Under the pieces are notes generated by a model that had not been told where the DNA came from, ran no database searches, and saw only the letters and a program-made list of their open reading frames with translations. A DNA stretch of 64,000 bases from an uncultured Pelagibacteraceae bacterium (GTDB taxonomy: Bacteria; Pseudomonadota; Alphaproteobacteria; Pelagibacterales; Pelagibacteraceae). Each line of letters opens with the position of its first letter. The stretch's first letter is position 1. Below, in pieces: positions 61,040 through 64,000 of this stretch. Made by a program: the position numbers and the translations under genes. Location of the stretch: contig CACBOA010000003.1 of assembly GCA_902540785.1 (NCBI GenBank), positions 1 to 64,000 on the forward strand, in the 5' to 3' direction.

Positions 61040-61633
61040 TCAATCAAGTAAAGAATCGACAAACTCCCAATTAACCAAACTATCTAAAAATTTGTCTAAA
61101 TATTCCGGTCTTCGATTTCTATAATCAATATAATAAGAATGTTCCCATACATCACATCCTAAAATTGGTTTCATACCATCAATTAAGGGGTTAGCCGCAT
61201 TAGCAGTTTTTGTAACGACAAGTTTACCATTGTCTATCGATAGCCAACACCAACCAGAACCAAACTGAGTAATCCCCGCTTGCTTAAAATCTTTTTTGAA
61301 ATTATCGATATTTCCAAAGTCAGATACTATCCTTTTTTCTAATTTCGCCGGCATATTTCCACCTCCTTTAGGTTTCATACATTTCCAAAATAAATTATGG
61401 TTCCAATGTTGACTGGCATTATTAAATATTCCGGATTTTGAATTATCTTTTGAACTTGCCAAAATTATATCCTCTAATGACTTATTCGCCATATCTGTGT
61501 TTTTTATGAAGTTATTTAAATTTGTAATATAGGTTTGATGATGTTTGCCATGATGTAAATCTAATGTTTCCTCTGACATTATGGGAGATAACCCATCGTT
61601 AGCGTAATCTAGTTTTGGCAATGTAAATTCCAT
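61040..61633 (-). CDS. sodB: superoxide dismutase (Fe/Mn family)
   Basis: LDLHHGKHHQTYITNLNNFI, NNASQHWNHNLFWKCMKP, GSGWCWLSI, LGCDVWEHSYYIDYRNRRPEYL. Confidence 0.96.
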   Translation of the reverse strand: MEFTLPKLDYANDGLSPIMSEETLDLHHGKHHQTYITNLNNFIKNTDMANKSLEDIILASSKDNSKSGIFNNASQHWNHNLFWKCMKPKGGGNMPAKLEKRIVSDFGNIDNFKKDFKQAGITQFGSGWCWLSIDNGKLVVTKTANAANPLIDGMKPILGCDVWEHSYYIDYRNRRPEYLDKFLDSLVNWEFVDSLLD

Positions 61634-61705
61634 ATTATTATCTCAGTTTGAAAAATATATTATTTATAATATAATTAATTATTTATTTAAATAAAATTTA
61701 ATTAT

Positions 61706-62308
61706 ATGATTAAAATATTATCATCCTTATCAAAAACTATCCATTTTTCTTTTGCATTAACAATATTATTATTTTTAGTTTTATTTTTTTTTAATGGAGG
61801 TTTTGTTTTTGATACTCTGTTCTGGAGTTCTATATGCAGATTTTTACACGTAGGTGTTGCAATTATGTGGATTGGTTTACTGTGGTACTTTAATTTTGTT
61901 CAAATTCCTAACATGTCTCAAATTCCAGATGAACAAAAACCTGCAATAAGTAAAGTTATTGCCCCAGCTGCATTATTTTATTTTCGTTGGGCTGCTCTTC
62001 TTACTATTTTATCTGGATCTATTTTGGCCCTTTTAAATGGTTACTTGTATGATGCAATGACATTAAGCATTTCTTCTGGTATTCCAAAACATACTGTTAT
62101 TGGGATTGGAATGTGGCTAGGAGTTATTATGGCTTTTAATGTATGGTTTATAATATGGCCGAATCAAAAAAGAGCATTAGGTATTGTTGAATGTGAACAA
62201 CAAATTAAAACCAAATCTGCAAGAATAGCTATGTTAACATCAAGAACAAACACCTTGCTTTCAATACCTATGCTATTTACGATGGTTATAGCACAAAATT
62301 TGTATTAA
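61706..62308 (+). CDS. PuuD/urate-oxidase-N-like (DUF989) membrane protein
   Basis: SICRFLHVGVAIMWIGLLWYFNFVQIPNM, IAPAALFYFRWAALLTILSG, GIGMWLGVIMAFNVWFIIWPNQKRALG. Confidence 0.75.
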   Translation: MIKILSSLSKTIHFSFALTILLFLVLFFFNGGFVFDTLFWSSICRFLHVGVAIMWIGLLWYFNFVQIPNMSQIPDEQKPAISKVIAPAALFYFRWAALLTILSGSILALLNGYLYDAMTLSISSGIPKHTVIGIGMWLGVIMAFNVWFIIWPNQKRALGIVECEQQIKTKSARIAMLTSRTNTLLSIPMLFTMVIAQNLY

Positions 62309-63195
62309 TTTTTTTCTTCATCTTTTAAAATAGTTTTTTGAGAAACATTTAGTCTTACGAGAATTGTATTTGCTATATAAATTGAAGAGTAAGTTCCAAA
62401 AATAACACCAAAAATCATTGCCAATGAGAAACCTTTTAAAATTTCTCCACCAAAAATAAAAATTGAAATTAATGCTAATAGTGTTGTTATTGATGTGATT
62501 AAGGTTCTTGATAAAGTTTCATTAATTGAGATATTAGTTAATTCAAATATTTTAATATCAGCATATTTTCTTAAATTTTCACGAACTCGATCAAAAATAA
62601 CTACAGTATCATTCATTGAATAACCAACTATTGTTAAAACAGCAGCTATTATTGATAAATTGATTTCCAAACCTAGTAACGAAAACAGGCCTAGCGTAAC
62701 AATTACATCATGAAATAACGCACAAATAGCACCAAGACTAAATTGCCATTCAAATCTTATCCAAATATAAATTAGCATAAGAGCTAATGCTACTGAGATA
62801 GCAATTATACCTGACTTTAGTAATTCAGCACTCACTTTAGGGCCAACATTTTCAACTCTTCTAAAATCTATATTGTTTCCAAATGATTTATCTAAATTTT
62901 TTTTAACCTCTTCAATAATATTCTTTTTATTATCTTTATTTTCAAACTTAATTAAATAGTCAGTTTCATTACCAAATTTTTTAACTGAAACATCTCCTAA
63001 ATCCATTTGATTAAATCTATCTCTTAAAGATGATACATTAACTTTTGAGTCTGTAGACCTAAGTTCAATTAAAATACCTCCTTTAAAATCAATTCCAAAA
63101 TTTAATCCCTTAAATATTAAAAATAATAAAGAAATAACAACTAATGATATAGATAATATATTGAATTGGTTATAGTATTTATTAAAAGCTATCAT
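62305..63195 (-). CDS. secF: protein translocase subunit SecF
   Basis: GLNFGIDFKGGILIELRS, VGPKVSAELLKSGIIAISVALALMLIYIWIRFEWQFSLGAICALFHDVIVTLG, YSMNDTVVIFDRVREN. Confidence 0.97.
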   Translation of the reverse strand: MIAFNKYYNQFNILSISLVVISLLFLIFKGLNFGIDFKGGILIELRSTDSKVNVSSLRDRFNQMDLGDVSVKKFGNETDYLIKFENKDNKKNIIEEVKKNLDKSFGNNIDFRRVENVGPKVSAELLKSGIIAISVALALMLIYIWIRFEWQFSLGAICALFHDVIVTLGLFSLLGLEINLSIIAAVLTIVGYSMNDTVVIFDRVRENLRKYADIKIFELTNISINETLSRTLITSITTLLALISIFIFGGEILKGFSLAMIFGVIFGTYSSIYIANTILVRLNVSQKTILKDEEKN

Positions 63196-64000
63196 TTATA
63201 TAACAATTTCTTTGTTTTTATTTTTTGAAATATACAAGACGGTCAAAAGCCTTGCGATAAAATAAACAGAAAATAGAGTTGTAAAAATCCCAACACCTAA
63301 AGTTATTGAAAAACCTTTAATAGGACCTGAGCCCATAAAAAATAATATGATTGCTGCTAATAAAGTTGTTATATTTGCATCAAGAATTGCAGTTTTAGAC
63401 TTAGAGTAACCACTATCGAAAGCAATTAATCTATTTTTCTCATTTTTAAGTTCTTCTCTTATACGCTCAAAAATTAACACGTTTGCATCTACAGCCATAC
63501 CAACAGTTAAAATTATCCCTGCTATACCTGGTAATGTTAAAGTTGCTTCAAATAATGTAAGAACACCCACTAATAATAGTAAATTAATTATTAAAGCTGT
63601 ATTTGTAATTATTCCAAAAACTTTATATTTAATAATTATAAAAACTATAACTAAAACGAAACCTATAATTAAAGCTATTATACCAGCATCTATCGAATCT
63701 TGACCTAGACTGGGACCAACTGTCCTTTCTTCAATAATATTTAACGGTGCTGGTAATGCCCCAGATCTTAACAAAAGAGCTAAATCAGTCGCTGACTGAA
63801 ATGTAAATCCTCCAGAAATTTGTCCAGAACCACCAGCTATTGTGTCTTGAATAACTGGAGCACTAATAATCTTTCCATCAAGAATTATAGCTAATTGTCT
63901 GCCGATTCCTTTAGAGGTTGCTTTACCAAATCTTTTTGCCCCTACTCTATCTAAACTAAATGTTACGACTGTTTCATTTGTTTCACTATCCATCCTTGGT
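63196..64000 (-). CDS. secD: protein translocase subunit SecD, truncated at window end
   Basis: GRQLAIILDGKIISAPVIQDTIAGGSGQISGGFT, LRSGALPAPLNIIEERTVGPSLGQDSI, GMAVDANVLIFERIREEL; frame remains open to base 64000. Confidence 0.97.
   Translation of the reverse strand, partial: PRMDSETNETVVTFSLDRVGAKRFGKATSKGIGRQLAIILDGKIISAPVIQDTIAGGSGQISGGFTFQSATDLALLLRSGALPAPLNIIEERTVGPSLGQDSIDAGIIALIIGFVLVIVFIIIKYKVFGIITNTALIINLLLLVGVLTLFEATLTLPGIAGIILTVGMAVDANVLIFERIREELKNEKNRLIAFDSGYSKSKTAILDANITTLLAAIILFFMGSGPIKGFSITLGVGIFTTLFSVYFIARLLTVLYISKNKNKEIVI

Overview
The window is an AT-rich, densely packed alphaproteobacterial chromosome segment. Gene content, very short spacers and A/T-biased codon use resemble SAR11/Pelagibacterales; that placement is inference. 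Most of it is housekeeping: a dapA-smpB-folK-rsh-pyrE-pdxJ-acpS-lepB-rnc-recO run; hemB, rpiB, glyA; an nrdR-ribD-ribE-ribBA/X-ribH-nusB-thiL cluster; hppA; bamE; rpmF-plsX-ihfA-merR; ctaA; metY; rplM-rpsI; argC; hom; glpX; nhaA; a tatD-metG-holB-tmk-dacA-rlpA-like-mltB cluster; recG; tgt; coaD; gyrA; ssb; uvrA; sodB; secF/secD. There are four tRNAs: Glu-TTC, Pro-TGG, Ser-TGA and Lys-TTT. The main accessory region is ~29.65-35.17 kb. It lies next to the 3' end of tRNA-Glu and carries a tyrosine recombinase, a GT11-like fucosyltransferase, a two-domain glycosyltransferase, a GIY-YIG protein, a minimal MGMT-like protein and unusually long non-coding stretches. The strongest candidate for something undescribed is a GC-rich (~52% by my count) multi-hairpin RNA candidate on the minus strand (~30395-30600). 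It has GNRA-loop hairpins and ends in an intrinsic terminator whose 3' arm overlaps the likely SD of the MGMT gene. Nearby are a 15-bp operator-like dyad before the integrase and a second structured region with a 14-codon basic micro-ORF. All calls come from reading sequence and motifs; no searches were run.
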